This document shows positions 30,353-40,346 of a stretch of DNA of 45,231 bases, in pieces. The position numbers and the translations under genes were made by a program. Where the stretch lies: positions 1 through 45,231 of the IMG/VR virus record IMGVR_UViG_3300048686_000781. The stretch is one strand, 5' to 3'. Numbering within the stretch: position 1 is the stretch's first letter; every line of letters begins with the position of its first letter. Source of the DNA: a virus. The notes below the pieces were generated by a model. The model did not search any database. It was not told the origin of the DNA and saw only the letters and a program-made list of their open reading frames with translations.

Positions 30353-31675
30353 ATGCCAAATTTAACCTATCAGACTCTTGGTTATCATCACTCGGTTCAG
30401 TTCGCTGAAGGATTCTCTGAACCTGAAGCGACTGTTGGGTATGTCATTCTCGGAAAATCGTCTCAGTGGAATGCAAATGACACACCTCCAACTATTGTTG
30501 ATACCGAATATTCAACCTTTGATATAATGAATGCATCTTTTGGAGGCAAGAAAATTGTCGGAAATGATGTGTCATTAGTGATTCCTAGAAAAAACTGGTC
30601 AGCAAATACTATTTACACTTCCTATAATGATCGAGCAAATTCGATATTTTCAACAGCAAATGGCCAGTATGTCTATACTTCAGATGGAGTCGTCTATCGT
30701 TGTTTGAATAACGCAAATAATTCTCCTTCAACTGTTGAACCTTCGGGTGATTATAGTATTGACAATGGGTTTATTGAAACAGCGGATGGATATGTGTGGA
30801 AGTATGAATATGCCATTGTGTCATCCAATAAGTTTATTACGACAGATTGGATTCCCGCACCAACCTTCCAAACAGTTACCTATTATGGGTCATCAAATAA
30901 TGTAATTGACGGGGCAGTCTCTCAATTGATCGTTGAATCGGGTGGAACAGGATATGGTAATACTAACACTACGATTACTATCGTAGGAAATGGTGCGGGG
31001 GCCACAGCAAATGCAATTGTATCAAATGGGGTTCTTCAATCATGTAACCTGTTGACGGTCGGTTCAGGATACACCTATCAGAATTGTACTGTTGAAGTAA
31101 CAGGAAGCGGATCAGGAGCGAATGTTCGCCCCGTTCTGTCGCCATATGGCGGACATGCCTTTAATCCCGCGAGAGAATTGAGTTCTAATACTGTTATGAT
31201 TTCTATGAAAATAGGAAGCGGGGACTCTACCGAAGGCGGAAAAATCAGCGCCAATAATGATTTTCGCCAAATTGGATTATTACTTGGCCCATATAAATAT
31301 AATACGAATACAGAGATTTCATCAGCAAATGCAAATGCTTCTGTTTTGCTTGCAACTACGATTTTGGTTACAACGGGATCAGATTTTAATCGCGATGAAA
31401 TTGTTTATCAAGGTACTGATCTTGCGAATGCGACATACAGTGCGGTTGTAACTGATTATTTTGTAAACGATATCTTTGTGACTGAACAAAGCGGAACTAT
31501 TCAACTTGGTGGAGTCTTGAAGGGAAATACGACAGCGGTGACACGAACTGTTGTAAATGCGACCCCACCAGAATTAGATCCTCGCAGTGGATCGCTTGTA
31601 TATGTTGAAAATCGTTCACCCATCACTCGGGCAATAGACCAGGCAGAAAACATAAAATTTGTCATTTCATTCTAG
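30353..31675 (+). CDS. 8: gp8-like baseplate wedge protein
   Basis: The 440-aa protein (T4 gp8 is 334 aa) has the gp8 pattern: YVILGKSSQWNANDTPPTIV, DVSLVIPRKNWSANTIYTSY, VYTSDGVVYRCLNNANNSPS, TADGYVWKYEYAI. It is longer than T4 gp8 because of a Gly-rich insert of about 70 residues (about 198-265), SGGTGYGNTNTTITIVGNGA then GSGYTYQNCTVEVTGSGSGA, the same kind of module as in gp6, gp7 and gp10. Gp8 forms a dimer in each wedge. Confidence 0.85.
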   Translation: MPNLTYQTLGYHHSVQFAEGFSEPEATVGYVILGKSSQWNANDTPPTIVDTEYSTFDIMNASFGGKKIVGNDVSLVIPRKNWSANTIYTSYNDRANSIFSTANGQYVYTSDGVVYRCLNNANNSPSTVEPSGDYSIDNGFIETADGYVWKYEYAIVSSNKFITTDWIPAPTFQTVTYYGSSNNVIDGAVSQLIVESGGTGYGNTNTTITIVGNGAGATANAIVSNGVLQSCNLLTVGSGYTYQNCTVEVTGSGSGANVRPVLSPYGGHAFNPARELSSNTVMISMKIGSGDSTEGGKISANNDFRQIGLLLGPYKYNTNTEISSANANASVLLATTILVTTGSDFNRDEIVYQGTDLANATYSAVVTDYFVNDIFVTEQSGTIQLGGVLKGNTTAVTRTVVNATPPELDPRSGSLVYVENRSPITRAIDQAENIKFVISF

Positions 31676-31685
31676 GTAAATATCT

Positions 31686-34600
31686 ATGGCACTTGATCTG
31701 TCCCAAAATCCATACTTTGACGATTACGATGAAACAAAAGATTTCTATCGATTGTTGTTTCGTCCTGGTTACGCAGTTCAGGCTCGTGAACTGACGCAGA
31801 TTCAAACTGGTCTTCAAAAGCAGATTGATCGCTTTGGATCATATGTGTTCAAGAATGGATCGATGGTATTAGATGGGCAGACGACCATTGAAACAGAACA
31901 TATCAAGTATCTAAAATTAGAACTGACAAATTTTTCCAGCGAAACTATTGATGTTACCGATTTTCTGAATACTTTTATTGTTGATACGACTAGTCGCGGA
32001 GTTCGCGCTTATGTTATTGCAGTAGACGATGGTGCTGATGGTAATTCGCCAACATTGATGGTAAAATATGTGTCTGGCGCTGAGTTTATTGATGGGGAGA
32101 ACTTACAAACCGAAGATGCCCTGTATACTGCTACAACAATTGCCGTATCTTCAAGCGGTAATGGGTCAATTTGTTCTATTGGCGATGGTATTTTTTATGT
32201 GAACGGATTCTTCGCTCGCGTGGGCGCACAGACAATCATTTTAGAACGGTATACAACAACTCCATCATATCGTATTGGATTAGAAATAGGAGAAACTGTT
32301 ACCGATGAGAGTCAGGACACTACATTACTAGATCCTGCTCTTGGATCATCGAACTATCAAGCGCCAGGAGCCACTCGATACAAAGTTACATTGACGTTCA
32401 CTAAACGTAGTCTAACGAGTACCGATGATTCTTCATTTATTGAATTATTGCGTGTAGAAAATGGTGAGTTACTCAAAAAGATTTCTTATCCTCAGAATTC
32501 AGAACTTGAAAACACGCTGGCTCGTCGAACCTATGATGAATCTGGTAACTATCTTGTTCGACCTTTTCAAATTGCCCTTACTGATCATAACACATATGCC
32601 AATGCATTCAATGTGGTTATGGAAGCTGGCAAAGCCTATGTATTAGGATACGAGTTTGAGACGATTGCTCCGACCACAATTCAAAATGAACGCGCTCGTG
32701 ATGTGGCTAACGTCTACAATTATCCGTTGACAGTCGATTATCAGAACTATGTCGATGTCACAAAACTATCGGGTCCAATTGCGTTAGATACGTTAGCTCC
32801 ATTAACCATTCATTGCGTCAATACTGCATCTATTGTTACAACAAGTCCAACAACTGCATCAGCAACAAATATCGGAACTCTTCGTATCCGTGCTATTGAT
32901 TATCAATCGGGAGCAAATGCAACTTCTATTAGTACGGGAATTTGGCGTACCTATGTGATGGATGCAAACGTTGCGTCTCGTTCAGCGAACTGTGGCGGAA
33001 CAGGAACAGCCAATACCATTCAATTAGATTCAAACGCATCAAGCGTTACTGATGCCTATGCTGGCGTCAAAATTCGAATCGTAACGCATGACGGAACATC
33101 ATACAGCGAAGTTCGTCAAATTACCGCATATGATGGATCAACAAAAGTTGCAACGGTATCAAGAAATTTCTCTTTTGGAGTACCAACAACAGCGACGATC
33201 TTCTCGCTCGATTATGAATTCAAAGATTCAGAATCGTTTGTATATGGATCCAGCAATGTCATTACAACGTCAATGGATATATCAAGCGAAAGCAAACTCT
33301 CATCGCTTGTTGATACCTATCAGGGTGCATATATTACCGATACAGATTTCAATCGGTCTATTCTTCAGTTCCCAAACTTTGCGATTGGCGATTCTGCTGT
33401 TGTAAATGGCATCCCGATCACTAATAGTGAATATTATGGTCGTAAACTCTACACACAGTCTTTTAGTTCAAATGTAATTAGTTTTACGACAGCATCTGGT
33501 ATCACCTCTGCGGTCAACGGTTCTCCATTGAGTACTGCTGATGCGATTGATAATATTCTAGTAGTCACAACAAGTGCTGGTACATTAGCAAATAATCAGG
33601 TGATCAACTTTGCTGCTGCGGCCAATACCGTGGCGGTTGCAACGGCTGGTAATACCTCAACCTATACGATCACTGTTCCCGATGCGGGATCTCAGAGTGC
33701 TAAAGTATATGTCAAAGTCAAACTGCCGTATTCACATACATTAGGCAGTCTGCGCAAATCTAAGCAGGTTCAAACAGCCAATACTACAATTATCGATACA
33801 AGCGCACCCACTAGCGTCTCATCAGGAATTACTTGGTATAAGCAATCGGGTACTCAAGGCGCGCAAGTGGTGTTCTCATCTACAGCGATTGGTGATCTTC
33901 AAACTCCGAATAGGGCACAATCAGTCTATACTGCTGATGTGATCTCTCTGGCTGGCGTCTATGATTTTGGTTCCAATACGGCCACAACAGCGAATTTGCC
34001 TTATGCGACAAATTTGACATCCAGTTATTCTCTCAATAATGGACAGAGCGATAACAGTTATGATCATGGTTCTATTACCTTATTGCCTAATCGTCGTGGA
34101 CCATCGGGCAACACAGCAGTCTATCTCAACTATTATGAACACACGGGATCCGGCTATTTGACGGTGGATTCGTATATTGATGCTGGAGTGTCGTATTCGG
34201 ACATTCCAACCTATACCTCACCACAATCTGCCCAAGTGTATTATCTACGGGATTGTGTGGATTTCCGTCCTCGTCGCAAGAATGGCGATACGGCAGGATT
34301 GTTTGATGAGACGATCCTCGGCACTTCAGGCACTAACTTCGAAACTGATTTCTGTTACTATTTGCCTCGTATCGATAAAGTGATCTTGACGAAAGATCGA
34401 ACCTTTGAAGTGATTCGCGGCGTGTCTACATTGAATCCATTGCCTCCAGCGGATCAATCGAATGCGATGACGTTGTATACATTGGCTCTGCCAGCCTACA
34501 CCGATGATCCAGCAAATATTCGCATCAAGTATATTGATAATCGTCGGTATACGATGCGAGATATCGGGGTATTAGAAAAGCGTATTTCTAATCTTGAATA

Positions 34601-37600
34601 TTATACATCGCTCAATTTATTAGAACAAGACGCAAAAAATCAACAAATTATTGATGACGAGACAGGATTGAACCGATTCAAAAATGGGATTCTCGTTGAT
34701 CCCTTTAAAGGTCATAATATCGGTGATGTGACAAAGACAGATTATATCTGTGCGATTGATCAACAGAATCAGGAATTGAGACCGCCATTCTTAATTGAAA
34801 ATTACCCATTGACAATCAATGAGGGAAATTCTAACAATTATGAACGGAATGGATCGATTGTCACGATTAGTTATGTTGAAACAGCATTTGTGGAGCAACC
34901 ACTAGCATCAACCTTTATTAATGTCAATCCATTCAACACTGTATCCTTTATTGGACAATTGAAATTAGATCCTTCTTCAGATACGTGGGTGGACACGAAT
35001 CAACGTCCCGATGTGCTGGTTAATACCGAAGGCGATAATGATGCGTGGGCAATACTTGCGCAAGTGGCAGAACGAGAAGCCCCCAGTATTTTTGGAACGG
35101 TCTGGAACAACTGGCAGACGCAGTGGACTGGTATTTCTAATGTGCGCGATCAAGTGATCAATCCTCAATGGCGTGGCTGGTTGGGTGGATTAGGACGTGT
35201 CGTTTGGGTTACTGATAACATCATTCAGAATACACTGGCGGATGTGACGCAGCATCAAGGTCGCACCGGTATTCAGACCACATTCTCTACTGATGTGATT
35301 ACACGATCATTGGGTAATCGGGTGGTGGACACTTCAGTGGTTCCGTATATCCGAGAAAGTGGTATTTTGTTTGTTGGATCAGCCTTCAGACCAAATACCG
35401 CGATGTATGGATTCTTTGATAATACATCAGTGCAATCCTATCTCAATCGATCAAATATCATTGAACTTTCTGGAAATACTGCGAACTATATTGACACGTA
35501 TCAGAACGGTGAAACTGTTCGCGTCTATGATCCTGCGACAAGCAGCAATCTTGCTACAGCAATTGTGGTCACAAATCGTCATAATGCAACGACCACAAAC
35601 GTTTCAGTCATCAATATTTCTGCTGGAGATGATGCGAATATTGGTAATGTACGAATTGTTAATTCAAATGCTACCTTCTTGATCGGAGAAACGTCGGGTT
35701 CTAATACCCGAATCGCCGGATACCATCATTATTCTGGTGCAGTATATGCTGGTTCGTCAAATACCGTTACGATCTCAAATGATGTCTTGTCATCGAATAC
35801 AGCATCATCTTACGCAACGAAAACAATTTATATTACATCAGGAACTGGTTCGGGACAATCTAAAACAATTTCATCGTATAATACATCATCAAAGTTGATT
35901 ACCGTTTCGGGCACTTGGTCAACAAATCCCGATAATACTTCAACCTATTCAATTGGAACGTTGACGACTGATCCTCGAGGTGAAATATCTGGCGTCTTTA
36001 GTTTGCCCAGCAATGATAGTGTTCGTTTCAGAACGGGTGAACGCATCTTCCGTTTAGTCGATGTTCAAACAGGAGATTTGACCAGTTCGACAACGAATGG
36101 TGATGCTCGGTATTTTGCACAAGGATTACTTCAGACGACGGAACAGACGATTTTGTCAACTCGGGCACCTGTGATTCGTCGAACCAGTTTGACGGAAGAA
36201 CGTGATTTAGTTTCAACCGTTGTTCAACGATCCCAAGTCATTGGTCAAGCTGTTGTAGGATATTGGGATCCGTTGGCGCAAACATTCTTGGTTGATCAGA
36301 ATCAATATCAGAATGGCGTTCAAGTTACCTCATTGCGATTAGTCTTCAAGAGTAAGGATGAGAATATTCCTGTGCAAGTTCAGTTGCGTCCTGTGGTGAA
36401 TGGTTATCCACACTCTTCGCAGATTGTACCATTCTCAGATGTGACGTTGAATCCTGAAGACGTAAGAATTGTGTCACAGAGTACATTATCTACTCGGTTA
36501 GCAGACACTACACTTACTCCACCATTACAAGATGCAGCATTCTATACTGAAGTGCGGTTTACTGCGCCAGTCACACTTCAAACGGGTCAAGAATATGCAA
36601 TCGTACTAATTGCAAATAGTACTAATTATGAAGTATACCTGGCGCAAGTCGGTCAAAATATTCTCGGTACGGATCGGTTGATTTCTTCTCAGCCGTATCT
36701 GGGTTCATTCTTCAAATCTCAAAATGCATCTACTTGGACTGCATCTCAAGATCAAGATTTGATGTTCCGATTGATGCGAGCAAATTATGATGTTGTTACA
36801 GCAAATGTGGAATTTGTTGTCACTCCATCAGATGCCCCATCAGCCAATGTTCCAATGGATACTTTCTATATTACCTCCAGTAATCTTGTGTTGCCGAATA
36901 CCAGTCTCTCTTCGTATTATGCGACAACCTTAGCCTCTGGCGGTAATCAAGAAGTCTATCGTCCTTTTGATATTGAAAACAATAGCTTCTTTGAAGATAC
37001 ATTGGGTCGTCGTGTCATTACCAATGATAATGAATCATTCAAAGTGCGAATGTATTTGAATAGTAATAATAGAGAGATCTCTCCGCTGGTGGATATGGAA
37101 CGATTGAGTGTGTTAGCAATAGAAAATCGTGTAAATACACTTGGTCTAGCTAACAGTGACATCTCAATCACCAGCAGTACATCAACCTTTGCCAACTCTA
37201 ATGTCTCAATTACGATTAGTGGTGGTGGCGGATCTGGTGCGAATGCGTATGCAGTTATCACAAGCAATACGCTTTCATCAATTGTAGTTGATGCTGCGGG
37301 GTCTGGATATACTGGAACACCAACCATTACCATTACTGGTGGCGGTGGAACTGCGACGGCTGCGATTGTAGGCGAAACATCTTCATCTGGTGGCCCAGGA
37401 TATGCACGATATATCACTCGTAAAGTAGTGTTGTCAGATGATATGGATGCGGGTGATTTGAGAGTGTATTTGACAGCCTATAAACCTACTGAAGCGAACA
37501 TCTATGTCTATTATAAACTGTTATCATCTGATGATGCGAACGATTTTGATGGTCAGACATATCAGTTGATGACCTGTATTCAGGGGTATAATAATGTGTC

Positions 37601-37793
37601 GTTGAACTCAACAGACCTCAAGGAGTTCGTCTTTGCCCCAGGAACGGCGAATATTCCGTCTAATCAGATTTCCTATAATAGTTTTACGAATTTCCGTTAC
37701 TTTGCGATCAAGATTGTGATGACATCTACAAATACAACACGAGCGCCAAGAATTAAAAATTTCCGTACTATTGCAATTCCATCATTATCATGA
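31686..37793 (+). CDS. 10: Giant gp10-like baseplate wedge / fibre-connector protein (DUF4815-type)
   Basis: The 2035-aa protein begins MALDLSQNPYFDDYDETKDF then YRLLFRPGYAVQARELTQIQ and GLQKQIDRFGSYVFKNGSMV, the DUF4815-type N-terminus of large baseplate proteins in aquatic T4-like phages, where it stands in for gp10. Other marks are DCVDFRPRRK, YTMRDIGVLEKRISNLEYYT and QTFLVDQNQYQNGVQVTSLR. Most of the chain is beta-rich Ser/Thr/Asn repeats. A Gly-rich module near residues 1838-1895 (GGGGSGANAYAV, GSGYTGTPTITITGGGG) is shared with gp6-gp8. T4 gp10 is only 602 aa. It likely links wedges to fibres. GGTAAATA lies three bases before the ATG. Confidence 0.75.
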   Translation: MALDLSQNPYFDDYDETKDFYRLLFRPGYAVQARELTQIQTGLQKQIDRFGSYVFKNGSMVLDGQTTIETEHIKYLKLELTNFSSETIDVTDFLNTFIVDTTSRGVRAYVIAVDDGADGNSPTLMVKYVSGAEFIDGENLQTEDALYTATTIAVSSSGNGSICSIGDGIFYVNGFFARVGAQTIILERYTTTPSYRIGLEIGETVTDESQDTTLLDPALGSSNYQAPGATRYKVTLTFTKRSLTSTDDSSFIELLRVENGELLKKISYPQNSELENTLARRTYDESGNYLVRPFQIALTDHNTYANAFNVVMEAGKAYVLGYEFETIAPTTIQNERARDVANVYNYPLTVDYQNYVDVTKLSGPIALDTLAPLTIHCVNTASIVTTSPTTASATNIGTLRIRAIDYQSGANATSISTGIWRTYVMDANVASRSANCGGTGTANTIQLDSNASSVTDAYAGVKIRIVTHDGTSYSEVRQITAYDGSTKVATVSRNFSFGVPTTATIFSLDYEFKDSESFVYGSSNVITTSMDISSESKLSSLVDTYQGAYITDTDFNRSILQFPNFAIGDSAVVNGIPITNSEYYGRKLYTQSFSSNVISFTTASGITSAVNGSPLSTADAIDNILVVTTSAGTLANNQVINFAAAANTVAVATAGNTSTYTITVPDAGSQSAKVYVKVKLPYSHTLGSLRKSKQVQTANTTIIDTSAPTSVSSGITWYKQSGTQGAQVVFSSTAIGDLQTPNRAQSVYTADVISLAGVYDFGSNTATTANLPYATNLTSSYSLNNGQSDNSYDHGSITLLPNRRGPSGNTAVYLNYYEHTGSGYLTVDSYIDAGVSYSDIPTYTSPQSAQVYYLRDCVDFRPRRKNGDTAGLFDETILGTSGTNFETDFCYYLPRIDKVILTKDRTFEVIRGVSTLNPLPPADQSNAMTLYTLALPAYTDDPANIRIKYIDNRRYTMRDIGVLEKRISNLEYYTSLNLLEQDAKNQQIIDDETGLNRFKNGILVDPFKGHNIGDVTKTDYICAIDQQNQELRPPFLIENYPLTINEGNSNNYERNGSIVTISYVETAFVEQPLASTFINVNPFNTVSFIGQLKLDPSSDTWVDTNQRPDVLVNTEGDNDAWAILAQVAEREAPSIFGTVWNNWQTQWTGISNVRDQVINPQWRGWLGGLGRVVWVTDNIIQNTLADVTQHQGRTGIQTTFSTDVITRSLGNRVVDTSVVPYIRESGILFVGSAFRPNTAMYGFFDNTSVQSYLNRSNIIELSGNTANYIDTYQNGETVRVYDPATSSNLATAIVVTNRHNATTTNVSVINISAGDDANIGNVRIVNSNATFLIGETSGSNTRIAGYHHYSGAVYAGSSNTVTISNDVLSSNTASSYATKTIYITSGTGSGQSKTISSYNTSSKLITVSGTWSTNPDNTSTYSIGTLTTDPRGEISGVFSLPSNDSVRFRTGERIFRLVDVQTGDLTSSTTNGDARYFAQGLLQTTEQTILSTRAPVIRRTSLTEERDLVSTVVQRSQVIGQAVVGYWDPLAQTFLVDQNQYQNGVQVTSLRLVFKSKDENIPVQVQLRPVVNGYPHSSQIVPFSDVTLNPEDVRIVSQSTLSTRLADTTLTPPLQDAAFYTEVRFTAPVTLQTGQEYAIVLIANSTNYEVYLAQVGQNILGTDRLISSQPYLGSFFKSQNASTWTASQDQDLMFRLMRANYDVVTANVEFVVTPSDAPSANVPMDTFYITSSNLVLPNTSLSSYYATTLASGGNQEVYRPFDIENNSFFEDTLGRRVITNDNESFKVRMYLNSNNREISPLVDMERLSVLAIENRVNTLGLANSDISITSSTSTFANSNVSITISGGGGSGANAYAVITSNTLSSIVVDAAGSGYTGTPTITITGGGGTATAAIVGETSSSGGPGYARYITRKVVLSDDMDAGDLRVYLTAYKPTEANIYVYYKLLSSDDANDFDGQTYQLMTCIQGYNNVSLNSTDLKEFVFAPGTANIPSNQISYNSFTNFRYFAIKIVMTSTNTTRAPRIKNFRTIAIPSLS

Positions 37794-38029
37794 ACCAAAT
37801 AAAGATTACTAACACAGAGTTTGTACGCGATATGAATTCACAAGCAGTACTAAATACAGATGTCTCTGGGTTACAACAATTTGAGTTAGCGCGAAAGCGA
37901 TTGAAGACTGAACGAGCAGAACGATCCGAAACTAAAGATCGTCTACAACAACTTGAACAAAGCATGTCTGAATTGAAAATGATGATCGCGGAACTCATCG
38001 CCCTCAAAGGAACTCATGGCAATCGATAA
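37790..38029 (+). CDS. Small coiled-coil protein, 79 aa
   Basis: After a short N-terminal segment (MNQIKITNTEFVRDMNSQAV) the protein is one helix with heptad character and high charge (RKRLKTERAERSETKDRLQQ, LEQSMSELKMMIAELIALK). It overlaps the giant wedge gene in ATGA and the next gene by 14 bases. Short coiled-coil proteins at this place in related phages probably act in fibre or baseplate assembly. No family name can be given. Confidence 0.65.
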   Translation: MNQIKITNTEFVRDMNSQAVLNTDVSGLQQFELARKRLKTERAERSETKDRLQQLEQSMSELKMMIAELIALKGTHGNR

Positions 38030-38771
38030 TATTACCAAGGCCAATACGTTCGGGCAATGGCTTTCGACCACACAATCATTGGTGGCTGTTGCGAATGCGT
38101 TGACGGATGGTCCCACTTTTACGGCAAATACTGTACTAAGTCTGACTCATAGTGGTGAAACACTTAATGTCGCGAATACTGCAGTATTTACGGGAAATGT
38201 TGCAATTACTGGTAGTGGTTGGGGACTGAATGTCTCTAATAGTGTCTATGTAGGTGGAGATTTACTCGTTGGTGGGAATGTTACTCTTGATGCAATTGGA
38301 TTTGATGATTTAACTGTTTCGGGTAATGCATCAATTGTTGGATCTACTACAATTGGTGGTGATACCGCTCTCGGTGGATTGTTAACAGTTGATGATACGG
38401 CGACATTTAATGGTGTCGTTGCGATTACTGGTAGTGGTTGGGGACTGAATGTCTCTAACAGTGTCTATGTGGGCGGTAATCTCTTAGTCGGTGGAACGGT
38501 AACGCTGGATGCAATTGGATTCAATGATCTTTCTGTTGCTGGTAATGCAGCAATTACTGGTAATGAGACTATTGGAGGAACTCTTTCTGTCACTGGTATC
38601 TCCACGGTGACCAATGTCTTTTTCAGTACAGCATTCGCGAACACAGGATCCATTCAAGTTTATGATGCAACTGTGTTAAATACAGCGACGGTTAATATTT
38701 TGAGTGGCAACTCAGTCAATCAATTTGATCCTGCTGGTACAGGTGTGGCTATGGCAATTGCGCTCGGATGA
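38016..38771 (+). CDS. Repeat-containing fibre-like structural protein, 251 aa
   Basis: The protein has a short N-terminal domain (AIDNITKANTFGQWLSTTQS) that resembles the base-attachment ends of phage fibres, then beta-repeat sequence. Two 73-residue copies share VAITGSGWGLNVSNSVYVGG then LLVGG and VTLDAIGF. The pattern suggests a trimeric beta-solenoid shaft. There is no evident receptor-binding tip. It overlaps the preceding coiled-coil gene by 14 bases. Confidence 0.7.
   Translation: MAIDNITKANTFGQWLSTTQSLVAVANALTDGPTFTANTVLSLTHSGETLNVANTAVFTGNVAITGSGWGLNVSNSVYVGGDLLVGGNVTLDAIGFDDLTVSGNASIVGSTTIGGDTALGGLLTVDDTATFNGVVAITGSGWGLNVSNSVYVGGNLLVGGTVTLDAIGFNDLSVAGNAAITGNETIGGTLSVTGISTVTNVFFSTAFANTGSIQVYDATVLNTATVNILSGNSVNQFDPAGTGVAMAIALG
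38199..38636 (+). repeat. 219-base direct tandem repeat (73 codons)
   Basis: Two copies begin at 38199 and 38418. The first ~60 bases (ITGSGWGLNVSNSVYVGG) differ at only a few positions, and similarity weakens toward the end of the second copy. The period of 219 bases keeps frame. It is a recent in-frame shaft duplication. Confidence 0.8.
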
Positions 38772-38774
38772 TAA

Positions 38775-38782
38775 TATAAATA
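38775..38782 (+). promoter_or_regulatory. Late promoter motif TATAAATA before the fibre region
   Basis: An exact TATAAATA lies four bases after the preceding stop and 18 bases before the next ATG, with the ribosome site AAAGGA between. This is a well-placed T4-type late promoter at the start of the fibre block. Confidence 0.65.
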
Positions 38783-38800
38783 CGGAATAAAGGATAGTAT

Positions 38801-39127
38801 ATGGCTAATACTTTTAAATCAAATTTGAGTGCGAATCTTGTGACGACTGGGAATACAGTCTATACCTGTCCCTCAGCAACACAAACAACACTCATTGGAT
38901 TGTCAGTGGCGAACAAAGGCGCATCCACAATCACCGCGAATGCGTATATTACTCGATCTGCGGTGGATTATGCGTTGATCGCGAGCGCACCGATTCTGTC
39001 GGGATCGACGCTGGTGATTGTCGGTGGCGATCAAAAGGTCGTGTTACAAGCGAGTGATGTATTGAAGGTCGTTGCATCGGCCAATGGTGTCGCTGATTGC
39101 GTGGCCTCACTCTTAGAGATTACATAA
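38801..39127 (+). CDS. Small structural protein, 108 aa
   Basis: A beta-rich protein, MANTFKSNLSANLVTTGNTV then TLIGLSVANKGASTITANAY and LVIVGGDQKVVLQASDVLKV, resembling small virion or fibre-associated proteins of phages that bear a single immunoglobulin-like or jelly-roll domain. It has its own late promoter motif and a good ribosome site (AAAGGA). No exact family is recognised. Confidence 0.65.
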   Translation: MANTFKSNLSANLVTTGNTVYTCPSATQTTLIGLSVANKGASTITANAYITRSAVDYALIASAPILSGSTLVIVGGDQKVVLQASDVLKVVASANGVADCVASLLEIT

Positions 39128-39137
39128 CGAGGTTACT

Positions 39138-40337
39138 GTGGGATATCTCGGAAGTACCTATTCAACATTTGATCCAACCAGAACAATTGGCGCACCGCGA
39201 GATGCTGATCGCTTCTCAGGCAATGGGTCAACAACTGCGTTTACTCTGACTCGTTCAGTTGATTCTCCAACTGACATTGAAGTCTTTGTGGGAAATGTGC
39301 GTCAGGAACCACTGACTTCCTATAGTGTGTCGGGAACCACTCTAACATTTACAGGAGCTCCTGGATCGGGCACGAATAACATCTATGTAATCTATCGTGC
39401 ATTCAACAGCAACATTACGGTCACACTGCCCGATGGCGCAGTGTCCTCAGCTAAACTGGCTAATAACATTCGGTTGTTTACGGTTGATAACTACACTGCC
39501 AATGGTTCAGCCACGAGCTTTGCGTTGTCGGAGACGCCAGCCAGTGCCAATACGTTGATGGTGGCAGTGAACGGAATTCTGCAGAGTGCGCCGAATAACT
39601 ATACGGTGTCGGGTTCCACGATTACCTTTACCAGTGCGCCAGCAGTCAATGCGAATGTGACTATTCGCCATTTGGGATTCCGAACCACCACAACGATTAC
39701 AGCCTTAGCAGCGAATAGCACCATTACGCAGCCTGTTCTGAGTGGTAGCGTGACAGGAACCTATACTTTGGCTGGAACACCGACGATTAGTTCGCCGACA
39801 CTGAGTGGCACAGTTGCGGGCACGTATACACTAGGTGGAACACCGACGATCCGAGTCGCTTCAGGCACAGCGGGAGCACCTTCGTTAGCGAATACTAATG
39901 ATACTTTGACAGGAATCTTCTTCCCAGCTGCGAATACGATTGCGTTTTCCACAGCAAGCACCGAGCGTATGCGTCTCGACTCCTCTGGTAATTTGCAATT
40001 CAACTCTGGCTATGGCTCTGCTGCTACTGCTTATGGTTGTCGTGCTTGGGTGAACTTCAACGGTACGGGTACTGTGGCTATTCGTGCGAGTGGTAATGTG
40101 TCTTCTATTACTGATAATGGAACAGGTGAATATACAGTTAACTTCACCAACGCAATGCCTGATGCAAATTATTCGGCAATAGTAACAGGTGGTCCCGATA
40201 ATAATAGTGTCGGAGGCGTTTTTGGCGAAGCCGCTTGTTATAACACCATAAGTACTTCAGCAGTTCGTATCGCCTTTATTCACCACGCAGGTTCTAAAGT
40301 TGATGACCCTTATTGCTTTGTAACAATCTTCCGCTAA
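39138..40337 (+). CDS. Tail fibre protein, 399 aa (GTG start)
   Basis: The GTG start at 39138 has GAGGT upstream, and the paralogue at 42933 also begins GTG with MGYLG. The N-terminal ~180 residues hold two copies of a fibre domain (FSGNGSTTAFTLTRS to GTNNIYVIY, and YTANGSATSFALSETP to VTIRHLGF). A shaft with TPTISSPTLSGT follows, then a tip STERMRLDSSGNLQFNSGYG and CRAWVNFNGTGTVAIRASGN that recurs in the fibre at 44287. It is likely a receptor-binding or side fibre. The next small gene is a companion that is also duplicated. Confidence 0.8.
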   Translation: MGYLGSTYSTFDPTRTIGAPRDADRFSGNGSTTAFTLTRSVDSPTDIEVFVGNVRQEPLTSYSVSGTTLTFTGAPGSGTNNIYVIYRAFNSNITVTLPDGAVSSAKLANNIRLFTVDNYTANGSATSFALSETPASANTLMVAVNGILQSAPNNYTVSGSTITFTSAPAVNANVTIRHLGFRTTTTITALAANSTITQPVLSGSVTGTYTLAGTPTISSPTLSGTVAGTYTLGGTPTIRVASGTAGAPSLANTNDTLTGIFFPAANTIAFSTASTERMRLDSSGNLQFNSGYGSAATAYGCRAWVNFNGTGTVAIRASGNVSSITDNGTGEYTVNFTNAMPDANYSAIVTGGPDNNSVGGVFGEAACYNTISTSAVRIAFIHHAGSKVDDPYCFVTIFR

Positions 40338-40346
40338 AGGACAATT

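Noticed and set aside
31292-31299. TATAAATA inside gene 8
   Set aside because: It lies well inside coding sequence, with no gene start close downstream; probably chance in an AT-rich codon run.
36956-37417. 153-aa minus-strand reading frame
   Set aside because: It is antisense to the Gly-rich repeats of the giant wedge gene; open only because of the repeat composition.
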